A DNA stretch of 64,000 bases from CAVVEC01 sp963747105 (GTDB taxonomy: Bacteria; Acidobacteriota; Terriglobia; Terriglobales; Acidobacteriaceae): contig CAVVEC010000016.1 in assembly GCA_963747105.1 (NCBI GenBank), positions 372,001 to 436,000 on the forward strand, in the 5' to 3' direction. Shown here in pieces: positions 9,694-19,416 of the stretch (within the stretch, counting starts at the first letter, position 1; each line of letters opens with the position of its first letter). A program made the position numbers and the translations under genes. The notes under the pieces were generated by a model, which was not told the DNA's origin, made no database searches, and saw only the letters and a list, made by a program, of their open reading frames with translations.

Positions 9694-10964
9694 ACCCGAC
9701 CGTTTCAATACCGGAGCTTACCCATAAGGTGAATTCACCTGCGGAGATCTCCTGCGCGGCAGTCAAGCTGCGGCAAGCGATCTTGGACACGGAGCTATCG
9801 CCGAATGACGTTCTGAATGTTTTCGAGTCGTGGGCAAAACATTTGGACACCCGCGAATTCGATGACGCCGCCGGAATTCCTTTCTTACGGATGTGGCTTA
9901 GACGCGGAACATTAGAACCAATCATCACCCGCGAACTCGGAGCCAATGGCTTGCATGGCGGATGGACTGAATATGGTCGGGCCAAGTGCAAGGCTTTTCC
10001 CGTAGGGGTGGTGGGGCATTGGCCAGCTGGCAACGTAGAGATTCAGCCAATTTTATCGATGACATGTTCTCTCCTTGGCGGCAACGCTGCGCTCGTACGC
10101 ATTCCCAGCGGTCTCGTCGACTTGACTCAACAATTGATGGAAAAGCTGGTTGAAAGCGATCCGGAAGAAGTGTTGACCCGGCGTATTTTCATGGCTGCCT
10201 TCGACCATGACCGGCAGGACTTGCAGGAAGCAATGGCGCAAGCTGTGGACGGAGCAATGATTTGGGGTGGGGAAGAGGCCGTTCTGAAGATTCGGTCTTT
10301 ACCCTTTCCGCATTGGGCAAGGATCGCCGTTTTTGGCCCCAGGCTCTCGGTCGCAGCAATGGATGCCGATACTTGGGGCAACATCGAAGAAGAGGAAACA
10401 TGGTGTCGTCGCATCGCCCGCGATGTCTGGCAATTTGATCAGCAGGCTTGTTCCTCACCTCAGGTCCTATTCCTCGAAAGAAACAGCAGTCAGTCCACGG
10501 ATCAATTCGTTGAAGGTCTTCGGCGTGCCTTTGAAAGTGAGAATCAGGCGCACCCACGGCGAACCATTGCAGGCGCGCTGACATCCGCGATTTGCCAGGC
10601 GCGCGCATCCTGGCTGTTGAAGGACCCGGAACATAAGGCCATATTCCCACAGAGTCCGGATTGGACGTTGCTCATCGGCTCCGGGTCACACATTCCTCAG
10701 CCGACCCAAGGGAAGACCTTGACTGTCTTGGAAGTCGACAATTTGTCGGATCCGATTTCGAAGTTCGATGGAAACGTGCAGACGTTGGGGTTGGGCATGG
10801 CTGATCCGGACAAAGAAAGAAAACTTACTGTGCTCGCAGGCAACAGAGGTGTGGACAGAATCGTTAAACTGGGGCAGATGCACGTGTTTGTTCCACCCTG
10901 GGATGGGATGGATCTAATTCGCCCGATGGTTAGAATGGTTCGACACGTTTGCTCAACAGATTGA
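9690..10964 (+). CDS. LuxC-like acyl-CoA/acyl-protein reductase (module A)
   Basis: About 424 residues of the LuxC family, an aldehyde-dehydrogenase-fold enzyme that reduces an enzyme-bound acyl thioester to a free aldehyde with NADPH. The nucleophile motif FDQQACSSPQ is present with Cys254 as the catalytic residue. VGVVGHWPAGNVEIQP is the pocket segment typical of the family, and MHVFVPPWDGMDLIRPMV closes the protein. TTG 9690 overlaps the LuxE stop and is preferred to the longer in-frame reading from 9507, which would run inside LuxE. No luciferase genes are nearby, so the aldehyde must serve another purpose. Confidence 0.9.
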   Translation: MNPTVSIPELTHKVNSPAEISCAAVKLRQAILDTELSPNDVLNVFESWAKHLDTREFDDAAGIPFLRMWLRRGTLEPIITRELGANGLHGGWTEYGRAKCKAFPVGVVGHWPAGNVEIQPILSMTCSLLGGNAALVRIPSGLVDLTQQLMEKLVESDPEEVLTRRIFMAAFDHDRQDLQEAMAQAVDGAMIWGGEEAVLKIRSLPFPHWARIAVFGPRLSVAAMDADTWGNIEEEETWCRRIARDVWQFDQQACSSPQVLFLERNSSQSTDQFVEGLRRAFESENQAHPRRTIAGALTSAICQARASWLLKDPEHKAIFPQSPDWTLLIGSGSHIPQPTQGKTLTVLEVDNLSDPISKFDGNVQTLGLGMADPDKERKLTVLAGNRGVDRIVKLGQMHVFVPPWDGMDLIRPMVRMVRHVCSTD

Positions 10965-10989
10965 GAGTACCAGGAGACAGGCTCAAAGT

Positions 10990-11892
10990 ATGAAGAGTGG
11001 AAATGATTTTGTCAGAAGTCTGGAGAAGAACGCCAGAATGCTAGCTCCGGCTGCGCGAGCTACGTTTGAGGCAAATCAGGAAGTGTGTTCTTGGCTCTTG
11101 GATCCGCTTGCCCGCTGGGCTGACGCCGCTTATGGCGATCGCGCTTTCGAAGATGCAGCCAAAGGCTACGCGAAATATTGTCTTGGCGTGTGGAAGGCTC
11201 AACAACTGTACGAGAAAAATGGCCGGTATACGCCCGAGAGCCTGCCAGAGCTTATGTCGGAAGTGTATGAAAGCCACGGCTACATGGTTCCGTACATGTG
11301 GGCGGCGATCTTGATTTATCCGTTCTGGCCTTCCATGATCAGCCACATCGAGCTGTTTCGGAATGAGTTTCTGAAATCTTTGCCGCAGGGTGCGAAAGTC
11401 CTGGAGTTGGCCTCCGGCCATGGTGTCATTGGATTGCTCGCCGCTGAGACAAGAGCCGACATCCAAGTTAACGGTTTTGACATCAGTCCGCCGGCCGTAG
11501 CCGTTTCCAATCGGCTGCTTGCCGCTTCCGGACACGGTAGCCGTGTGGCATTCGAGGTCAAGGATGCGCTTAAGTTGAGGGCAGAAGACCGAGGAGCGTA
11601 TCAGGGAATTATTGCTGCCATGCTAGCCGAGCATTTGCAGGATCCGCGGCCATTGTTTGCAACGATCGCCCATCACCTCGCTGACGACGGCATCGTCTTT
11701 TTCAGCACCGCAATCGAATCGGCGCAGCGCGATCACACGTACGAGTTTCATCAGGAGAGTGAGCCTCTTAAAATGGCCGAAGAGGTTGGCCTTCGTGTTA
11801 CCCACTTAGTCAGCGACGCAGGGCAGCCTGCTCCTGGAGGCCGCTTTCTTCCGCGTGCAGTAGCCATGATCTTGCGTCGCCGTCAAAAATGA
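10990..11892 (+). CDS. Class I SAM-dependent methyltransferase
   Basis: A 300-residue protein with an N-terminal helical region of about 120 residues and a C-terminal Rossmann methyltransferase domain. Motif I is KVLELASGHGVIGLLAAE, followed by an acidic strand (NGFDIS) and a post-motif HLADDGIVFFST. It starts 25 bp after LuxC and overlaps the next gene by ATGA, so it is very likely co-transcribed with module A. Its substrate could be the acyl product or the sugar; sequence does not decide. Confidence 0.82.
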   Translation: MKSGNDFVRSLEKNARMLAPAARATFEANQEVCSWLLDPLARWADAAYGDRAFEDAAKGYAKYCLGVWKAQQLYEKNGRYTPESLPELMSEVYESHGYMVPYMWAAILIYPFWPSMISHIELFRNEFLKSLPQGAKVLELASGHGVIGLLAAETRADIQVNGFDISPPAVAVSNRLLAASGHGSRVAFEVKDALKLRAEDRGAYQGIIAAMLAEHLQDPRPLFATIAHHLADDGIVFFSTAIESAQRDHTYEFHQESEPLKMAEEVGLRVTHLVSDAGQPAPGGRFLPRAVAMILRRRQK

Positions 11893-13695
11893 CCATGGAT
11901 CGTTCAGCTTTATCGGAGGAAGTGATGGAGAGCCAGACCTTAGACGTCCGAGAGGTCGCTGGGCGGACTCTTGGAGATGACGAAACATATCGGTTTACAA
12001 GGCTCGCGTGCTGGATGGTCTGTATTGCGTTCGCACTGCTTGAAGCGTGGTCACAGCGACAATTCATTAACGAGGATGGAGCCTCCTACCTCGACATGAG
12101 CGATGCGCTCTTGCGACACAATTGGCACTTACTGATTAATCCAATTTGGAGCCCGCTCTACCCGCTTTTGATCGGCGTGGCAACCTGGCTCACGCGCCCG
12201 TCGGCGCAATGGGAAGTCCCGATCGTGCACGTTTTGAACCTGATCATTTTTCTGGGAGCATTGGCATCTTTCGAGTTCCTACTGCGCCAGGTGATCTGCG
12301 TTCTCAGACGAGAAGAAGGGCCCGAAGATGCAAGTTCAGCAGCGCCCCTGCCGGTCTGGATCTGGCAATTGCTAGGTTATAGCTTTTTTGCCTGGAGCAC
12401 CATTGGAATGCTTTGGGCACCTCGCATGGTTACTCCCGATCTGTGCGTGGCGATGTTTGTCTACCTTGACTCGGGACTTCTGCTCACTCTGCGCGCCAGC
12501 ACCAAGACGTCACGGACTTGTCTGTTGCTTGGACTCACTCTGGGCTTGGGGTATCTGGCGAAAGCAATCTTGTTTCCCATGGCCTTCGTGTTCATGGCAG
12601 TCGCATTTTTCCTGATAGGCGATTGGAGAAAAGCGGTACCTCGTATCGCCATGGCTTTCCTCGCTTTTTGCGCGGTAGCCGCACCGTTGTTCATCGCGAT
12701 GTCCATAAGGGTAGGCCGACCCAGCTATAGCGAGGCAGGGAACCTAAATTACGCTTGGCACGTTAATCACGTTGGTGCAGGCAAGCTAGCGGGAGGGCCT
12801 TTCTTTCCTCCCACTTCCGGTCCACCTCCTTATCTGAAACACCCTTTGACTCTCCTTCACACGCACCCTGATGTTTTTGGTTTCAGAGAACCGCTAGCCT
12901 TTACCTATCCACCGCGTCAGGATATGGAATACTGGGGTGCCGGCACCAAAGTAGTATTCAGTCTGCGAAACGAACTTCGAGCGATCGGTGGGAACCTGAC
13001 TATTCTTTTTGCAGATCCCCATATCGTACCAATGTCCGTCCTGATTGTTGGGGAACTTCCTGTTTTTCTTCATGAGGGCAAATGCGCGTCGGCGCTTCAA
13101 GAAGATCCTAAGAAGTTGGCCATTGCTTGTCCCCGGAGTGGTTGCTATTTGCTTGTATTTGCTTCTGGCGGTTGAACCACGTTATGTGGCACCTTTTCTT
13201 GTTTTGGTGTTGCTCGGATTGTTCCCAGGATTACTTATCCAGAATTCAAAGGATGCTGCCAAACGAACTGCCACCTCAACGGTGGTCATTGCTAGCTCTC
13301 TCATGGTTCTTACTGCGCTGTTTGTCATTTACCACCTGGCAGGCTTTCCTCGTGGGGAAAGTTTAGGAATGTTTGTTCGGGTGGGCGAATCTCTGAATAG
13401 CGCGGGTGTGGGACCTGGAGAGGAGGTGGCCATAATCGGTGACAGTTCGGACGGGTGCCGCTGGGCGCGAATGGCGCGAGTTCGAATTGTTGCCCAGATA
13501 CTCCGCGAAGATACGCCCGATTTTTGGTTATCAGACCCTCGCGTGAAGGCAGAAGCTTATGACGCCTTTGCGAAGGCGGGAGCAAAGGCAGTCGTAGCGG
13601 AAGAGACGCCGCCCCCTGACGGGGTCGCGGACTGGCAAAGGCTTGGCGATACACATTATTACGTGCATTTCCTAGCCCTATCGAGAAACGAATGA
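11889..13695 (+). pseudogene. GT39/ArnT-like polytopic membrane protein, one frameshift
   Basis: About 600 residues with roughly ten hydrophobic segments, the acidic first periplasmic loop (INEDGASYLDMSDALL) and a soluble C-terminal domain. This is the layout of GT-C enzymes that transfer a sugar from a polyprenyl phosphate on the periplasmic side. The first frame ends at 13175; from about 13045 the true sequence continues one frame over (FLFFFMRANARRRFKKIL) to 13695. A single indel in the T/G-rich stretch near 13045 explains it. Similar in plan to the intact gene at 28812. Confidence 0.75.
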
Positions 13696-13708
13696 TTGGG
13701 CTGACCTT

Positions 13709-14147
13709 ATGACCATGACGTTTGAAGAAGTAAAGGCACATTTAAAGCAGCGAGTTCCCTTCATCATGGTAGATAGGGTTCTCGAGTTGGAGCCAGGAAA
13801 ACGCATAAAAACCCTTAAGAACGTCGCGGGCAACGAGATTCAGTTCCTTGGACATTTCCCTGAGTTCGCCATCATGCCTGGGACTTCTATCATCGAAGCC
13901 ATCGGGCAAAGTGCTTCATTCTGTTCAGCCACACCACTGGCAAAGGCATGGACTAAAGGGAATTCATGGCGCTGGCCGCGGTAAATGACATGAGATTTCT
14001 CGTGCCGGTGTTACCGGGTCATACCATGATGATGGAAGTGAAGATCGTCAAAATGACGCACGAGGCTGCTTTGGTCGAAGGAGTCGCTCTGTGGATGACA
14101 CAGTGGTGACGCGGGGCAAGCTGAGCTTTGCTAGAAAAACTGTGTGA
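13709..14147 (+). pseudogene. FabZ-like 3-hydroxyacyl-ACP dehydratase, frameshifted
   Basis: A hot-dog-fold dehydratase of about 145 residues. The catalytic His lies in FLGHFPEFAIMPG and the acidic partner in SIIEAIGQ; Glu rather than Asp is the FabZ-type choice. The N-terminal VPFIMVDRVLELEPGKRI is the usual FabZ opening. Two indels break it, near 13950 and near 14090; the restored reading ends in TRGKLSFARKTV and a stop at 14145-14147. It overlaps the following GTG start by four bases. Together with the FabL-like and FabG-like reductases it supplies beta-carbon processing for the ACP modules. Confidence 0.8.
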
Positions 14148-15178
14148 ATATCTGCGACCCTTATATTCTGCGCTCCTCGTTGACAAGGACAGATCCTAAC
14201 TACCTTTCAAGAATGAGAAATTCAAACATGTTCCGAAGGTGTCTTGGGGTCTATCTTCTGCAAAGCCGACGAGTCTGGAATCACATGCCTGCGTCTCTGC
14301 AGCGTCTTCCATTAGGTCGCTCATACGGCAGTCATTTGCACGCGTTGGTTCGTCGACGCGCGGAGCGGAAACAATACTTCGCCACTTTTTTTCTACGGAA
14401 CCGGTCAGAGTTGGAATTGATGCGGCGTTTGGCGGACCAGAAGGCCCATGGCTCCAAATTGGACATATCAGTGTTGGCATGCAGCAAAGGTGCCGAGGTT
14501 TATTCCATCCTGTGGGCACTGCGATCTGCACACCCTGATCTGAAAATCATCATGCACGCGGTCGATATTTCGAAGGATATCCTCGAATTCGCCGAACGGG
14601 GAGTTTATTCGCTTGCCAGTCCGAACGCCTTCAACGCAGCAAATCGCGAACTTATCACGATGGGTGCGGATGTCACTTGGAACACGTGTAGGGATCAACT
14701 GACCTCGATGTTCGAGCGCATGGACAGAAATGAAATAGAAGCAATGTTTGAGTTGAAAGGGGATCAAGTGAGCATTAGACCTGGTCTCAAGGAGAACATT
14801 ACGTGGGTCTGTGCGGATGTCGGCGATCCAGAGCTTACTGAGTCACTTCAGCCTCAAGACATGGTTGTAGCAAATCGGTTTCTCTGTCACATGAAGCCCC
14901 CGGCTGCAGAACAGTGCCTTCGCAATATTGCGCGAGTGGTCAAGCCGGGAGGATACCTGTTCGTCTCAGGGGTCGACTTAGACGTGCGGACAAGAGTTGC
15001 GCAACAAATGGGCTGGAGGCCAGTCACGGACCTAATGAGGGAGCTTCATGAAGGCGACCCGTCTCTGGGACGAGGATGGCCCTTAGAATATTGGGGGCTT
15101 GAACCGTTCGACGACAAGCGGCCTGACTGGAAAAGTCGCTATGCTTCTGTTTTTCAGATCGGTGCCCCCTTGATTTAA
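14144..15178 (+). CDS. CheR-like SAM-dependent methyltransferase
   Basis: A 344-residue protein resembling the CheR family: an N-terminal helical part with FATFFLRNRSELELMRRL, then LACSKGAEVYSILWAL in place of the CheR GCSxGxExYS motif, HAVDISKDILEFAERGVYS, and a late NIARVVKPGGYLFVSG strand. CheR enzymes methylate glutamates of chemoreceptors, but no chemotaxis gene is nearby and the gene overlaps the FabZ-like stop (GTGA). A small-molecule or carrier-bound substrate is therefore more likely. An internal ATG at 14213 is an alternative start. Confidence 0.78.
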   Translation: MNICDPYILRSSLTRTDPNYLSRMRNSNMFRRCLGVYLLQSRRVWNHMPASLQRLPLGRSYGSHLHALVRRRAERKQYFATFFLRNRSELELMRRLADQKAHGSKLDISVLACSKGAEVYSILWALRSAHPDLKIIMHAVDISKDILEFAERGVYSLASPNAFNAANRELITMGADVTWNTCRDQLTSMFERMDRNEIEAMFELKGDQVSIRPGLKENITWVCADVGDPELTESLQPQDMVVANRFLCHMKPPAAEQCLRNIARVVKPGGYLFVSGVDLDVRTRVAQQMGWRPVTDLMRELHEGDPSLGRGWPLEYWGLEPFDDKRPDWKSRYASVFQIGAPLI

Positions 15179-15233
15179 TGCTCCGGCAATCGACATGCTC
15201 AAATCGAGTCGATAACTGACAAAGGGTGACCCG

Positions 15234-15764
15234 ATGCGTTTTGCCGAGACGAGTATCGAGGGAGCAAGAGTAATCGATCCGAATCCACACGAAGATAGTC
15301 GCGGCCGATTCATGCGGGCGTGGTGCGCGCAAGAGTTCGCAGAACAGGGCATCCATTTTGTGCCGGTCCAAGCTAACATGGGATTCAGCGTGAAGAGAGG
15401 TACTATCCGTGGATTACATTTTCAGCAGGCACCCGCGCTCGAAGCAAAGCTAGTGCGTTGTACTCGAGGTGCGATTTTCGATATAGCCCTCGACCTGAGA
15501 CCCGATTCCCCGACGTATAAGAAGTGGTTCGGCATTGAGCTGAGTGCGGAGAACAGCCGGATGCTGTATGTGCCGGAGAATTGTGCGCATGGCTACCAGA
15601 CGCTGGAGGACGGCGCTGAGATTTACTACATGACTTCAGCATATTATGCGCCGCGTGCCGTGCGTGGTATCCGCTTCGACAACCCCGCGTTCAAAATTCA
15701 ATGGCCGCTTGCCGCAGTGGTAGTGTCCGAACAGGATTGCAACTGGCCGCTCTTCCAAGACTAG
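15234..15764 (+). CDS. dTDP-4-dehydrorhamnose 3,5-epimerase family protein
   Basis: A 176-residue cupin of the RmlC/RfbC family, which epimerises C3 and C5 of a 4-keto-6-deoxy sugar nucleotide. The catalytic His62 lies in IRGLHFQ; FDIALDLRPDSPTYKKW and NCAHGYQTLED follow, and the end YAPRAVRGIRFDNPAF is typical. It lies immediately upstream of CDP-glucose genes, so it may act on a CDP- rather than dTDP-linked 4-keto sugar. No rmlA, rmlB or rmlD is present in the window. Confidence 0.9.
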   Translation: MRFAETSIEGARVIDPNPHEDSRGRFMRAWCAQEFAEQGIHFVPVQANMGFSVKRGTIRGLHFQQAPALEAKLVRCTRGAIFDIALDLRPDSPTYKKWFGIELSAENSRMLYVPENCAHGYQTLEDGAEIYYMTSAYYAPRAVRGIRFDNPAFKIQWPLAAVVVSEQDCNWPLFQD

Positions 15765-15873
15765 CGGCCGTCACGTTTACAAAGAACCTCGAACATTCAA
15801 AAGCTCAGTAACCGGCGAACAATCGCTGCTGGAAACTTGTTTTTTTCATCGGCCAGGTGAAAGGGGGCCATGT

Positions 15874-16776
15874 ATGAAAGTTGTTTTGTTTTGCGGGGGC
15901 TTAGGCATGCGTCTCCGGGAGTATTCGGAGACCATCCCCAAGCCCATGGTGAATCTCGGTTATCGGCCAATTCTTTGGCATGTGATGAAGTACTACGCGC
16001 ATTTCGGCCACAAGGATTTCATCCTGTGCCTGGGACACCGCGCTGACGCTATCAAAGACTATTTTCTGAATTACAGCGAATATGTTTCAAACGATTTCGT
16101 CTTGTCCGGCGGCGGGAAAAATCTGACGCTCTTCAACAGCGACATTCACGACTGGCGGATAACCTTCGCGGATACCGGCATCAATTCCAATATCGGTCAG
16201 CGCCTGAAAGCCGTCGAAAAATATCTTGAGGGAGAGGAAGAATTTCTCGCCAACTATAGCGACGGTCTTACCGACTTGCCCTTGCCGCAACAGTTGGATC
16301 ACTTCCACCAACAAAACAAGATCGCCAGCTTTCTCTGCGTCCGCCCAAACCTCAGCTATCACTTGGTCTCGCTGCAAGAAGGAAGCGATAACCTGGTCTC
16401 GGGGATTCACCCCATCAGCAACGGCAGCGTACGGATTAACGGTGGATTCTTCATTTTCAAGAACCAAATCTTCGACTACATGGGCGAGAAAGAGGAACTT
16501 GTCGGTGAGCCTTTCACAGACTGGTCAAAGAAAAGCAGCTGATCGGTTACAAGTATGACGGTTTCTGGGCAAGCATGGACACCTTCAAGGACAAGCAAGA
16601 ATTGGAGAACTTGTGTACGAGCCGGCGTCGCTCCCTGGGAATTGTGGAGAACCAACGGGAACGGCAAACAGCAAGGCTATCGCGAAAGCGAAATGATGAA
16701 ATCGGGAAGAGCATGTTTCGTTATAGGCCTGATGCTGTCCACATCCAGTTTGTGGGGTAAATTTTTGCACCCCTAA
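15874..16776 (+). pseudogene. rfbF: Glucose-1-phosphate cytidylyltransferase, frameshifted
   Basis: Makes CDP-glucose from CTP and glucose 1-phosphate, the first step to CDP-dideoxy or CDP-heptose-like sugars. The first 213 residues are intact, beginning KVVLFCGGLGMRLREYSE with the nucleotide-binding signature, and IPKPMVNLGYRPILWH follows. Near 16515 the reading shifts (QLIGYKYDGFWASMDTFKD continues in another frame) and near 16610 it shifts again before the family's terminal APWELW at about 16635. Homology ends near 16655; the listed end is the stop of the last frame. First of four badly frameshifted genes in a row. Confidence 0.85.
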
Positions 16777-16818
16777 AGAAAGTTGCAGCCATCTAGCTGC
16801 CTTGCGGAGGACATTTCG

Positions 16819-18061
16819 ATGTTTGTAGATACTGCCCTTCGGGAGCTTGAGTCCAAAGGTCGCCCAGTCCGTGTCGGGATGATTGGAGCCGGAGCGACCG
16901 GACGCGCTATCGCGCTCCAGCTCGGAACACCTGTGCCCGGAATTCGTCTCGTGGCCATCTCGAATCGCACAATCGAGCACGGCGAGCGCGCATTTCGCGA
17001 AGTCGGGCGTCGACGACGTGGAATCGCGTCGGGTCCGCTCGAGAAGCCGAATCTGCAATCGCGCGCGGAATCCCAGTGCTGACTGACGACCCGTCCGTTT
17101 TGACTGCCTGCGACACCATCGACATGCTCGTGGAAGTGACGGGCACCGTCGAGCCTGCGGCACGTGTAGCTCTTGACGCGTTCGATCACGGCAAGCACGT
17201 CGTCCTGGTAAACGCCGAACTCGATTCGCTCCTCGGACCAATTCTGAAGGTGAAGGCAGACGGGCCGGAGTTGTAATCACGCACACAGACGGAGATGAGC
17301 CCGGCGTGGCAATGACTCTGCTCCGTTATCTCCGATCGTTGGGACTGCGTCCCGTTGCCGCGGGCAACATCAAGGGCATGGTCGATTATTATCGCAATCC
17401 CGAGACCCAGACGGGCTTCGCCGAGAAGAACGATCAGGACGTCCAGAAGGTCACTTCGTTCGCGGACTCCACCAAGCTTTCCATGGAAGCAACTGTTCTG
17501 GCCAACGCGACGGGATTCCACGCTGGGCCGCCGCGGCATGTACGGGCCCGCCTGCAAGGAAGTTCGGGAAATGGCCGAACCTGCTGCCCGCCGGACCAAA
17601 TGCTCAGCACGGGTCTCGTCGACTATGCCCTCGGCGCGGCGCCACACACCGGCGCTTTCGTCATCGTTCACGAAGAATCGCCGCTAAAGAAAGCGCAACT
17701 TGCGTACTACAAACTCGGTGACGGCCCTTTCTATGTTTTCTACACGCCATTTCATCTTCCTCACATTCAGATCGCCTCGACTATCGGCCGAGCGGTGATC
17801 CATCATGATCCAACTGTCGCTCCCATCGCAGGGCCCGTCTGCGAAGTGGTCACTGTAGCCAAACGTGACCTGAAAGCTGGCGAACGCCTCGACGGGATCG
17901 GCGGATTCTGCGCCTACGGGCTTGATTGACAACGCCAGCTGCAGCTCGTGCCGTCAGCGGCCCTCCCCATTGCCCTCTCGGAAGGCTGCGTAATGCGCCG
18001 AAATGTTTCGAAGGACAATGTCGTCTCGTTCGACGATGTGGAGGCCCTGCCCGCGGCGTGA
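16819..18061 (+). pseudogene. NAD(P)-binding oxidoreductase with SAF domain, multiply frameshifted
   Basis: A homoserine-dehydrogenase-like protein of about 430 residues often found beside rfbF/rfbG in sugar loci; its reaction is not established. ATG 16819 has a good GGAGG upstream. The cofactor loop GMIGAGATGRAIALQL is near residue 18, the central HTDGDEPGVAMTLLRYL and GNIKGMVDYYRNPE segments follow, and the C-terminal SAF part contains AKRDLKAGERLDGIGGF. At least five indels are needed to read it through (for example a GGG run near 17006, and near 17040, 17275, 17540 and 17925). As written it cannot make a full protein. Confidence 0.75.
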
Positions 18062-18231
18062 CCGAGAGCTCTGTGGCGGGAACAGAATGCGCGTGGCCAC
18101 TCCCGCAGCGCCAGAATTGCATCCGTTGGCACAACACGCGCCTATGGCAAACCGCTAGACATGTGCCTCGTCCTCACTTCGGCAATCATCTCGCGATCCG
18201 TTTCAGGCTGGAATTCGGCCCGGGACCAATC

Positions 18232-19313
18232 ATGCTGAATCGTTCGTTCTGGAAGGGCCGCCGTGTCTTCGTTACCGGGCATACCGGCTTCAAAGGCAGT
18301 TGGCTCTCGCTGTGGCTCGATGCACTGGGCGCCGAAGTAACTGGTTACTCGCTCGATCCGCCGACGCAGCCGAATCTGTTCGAGCAGGCGGAGATCGCAA
18401 ACTACCGTCCGCTCCATTCATGGGGACATTCGCGATTTCCTCGGCTAAAGACTGCGCTGGCCGAGTGTCGACCCGACGGTGGTCATTCACATGGCCGCGC
18501 AGTCCGTCGTGCGTCGCGGTTACGAGGATCCCATCGAAACCTACTCCTCTAATGTCATGGGGACGGTTCATCTCTTTGAGGCGCTGCGGCAACTTAAAGC
18601 CGTGCGCGGTGGTCAATGTCACAAGCGATAAATGCTACGACGAATCGCGAATGGGTCTGGGGATATCGCGAAAACGAGCCTATGGGCGGCCACGATCCAT
18701 ATTCGAACTCCAAGGGTTGCGCGGAACTCGTGACCACAGCCTATCGCGAGTCGTTCTTTCCCCCCGCATCCCTCGAACGTCACGGCGTAGCAGTAGCGAG
18801 CGCTCGCGCGGGAAACGCTGTCGGCGGGGGCGATTGGACCAGCGATCAACTGATCCCCGACCTCATGCGGGCTTTTCTTGCGGGCCGACCCTGCCTGATC
18901 CGGAATCCTTCCGCGATCCGGCCATGGCAGTTCGTTCTGGAGCCGCTGCGCGGATATCTTATGCTCGCTGAGCGGCTCACCGAGGACGCCTCCCGCTTCG
19001 CCTCGGGTTGGAACTTCGGCCCCGCGGAGGGCGATGCCAAGCCAGTATCCTGGATTGCGGATCAATTGGCACGGTCCTGGGGAGACCACGCCTCATGGAG
19101 TCACGATCGCCGGAATGCACCCGCAGAGAGGCGCACTTTCTAAAGCTGGATACGTCCAAAGCGAGCGCATGCTTCGATTGGCGTCCAGTGCTTCCCTTGA
19201 ACCTGGCACTAGAATGGATCGTTGAGTGGTATCGCGCTTTTCAAGCTGGCGCCGATCTTCGAAGCCTAACCCGAGCGCAAATTGAGCGATATGAAGGACT
19301 ATTGCGGAACTGA
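18232..19313 (+). pseudogene. rfbG: CDP-glucose 4,6-dehydratase, multiply frameshifted
   Basis: An extended SDR of about 360 residues that converts CDP-glucose to CDP-4-keto-6-deoxyglucose. Cofactor loop VFVTGHTGFKGSWLSLWL, then the catalytic segment with VNVTSDKCYD and YSNSKG (Tyr-x3-Lys), then ARAGNAVGGGDW and the C-terminal KLDTSKASACFDWRPVL. At least five frame changes occur between 18430 and 19150. Its natural partner rfbF is just upstream. No rfbH (3-dehydratase) is seen, so the final sugar is unknown. Confidence 0.85.
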
Positions 19314-19416
19314 CGCGACCGCCATGCCGACTTGCCGAGTTTCTGAACGGCTGCTAAATGCTCCGCGAGCGGCAGTGCCCAGAACAGAGACGAGAGAATA
19401 GGAGAAACTTTCTTCA

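Noticed and set aside
8569..10964. Bioluminescence operon
   Set aside because: LuxC and LuxE homologues are present twice, but no luciferase alpha/beta subunit, LuxD or flavin reductase was found anywhere in the window.
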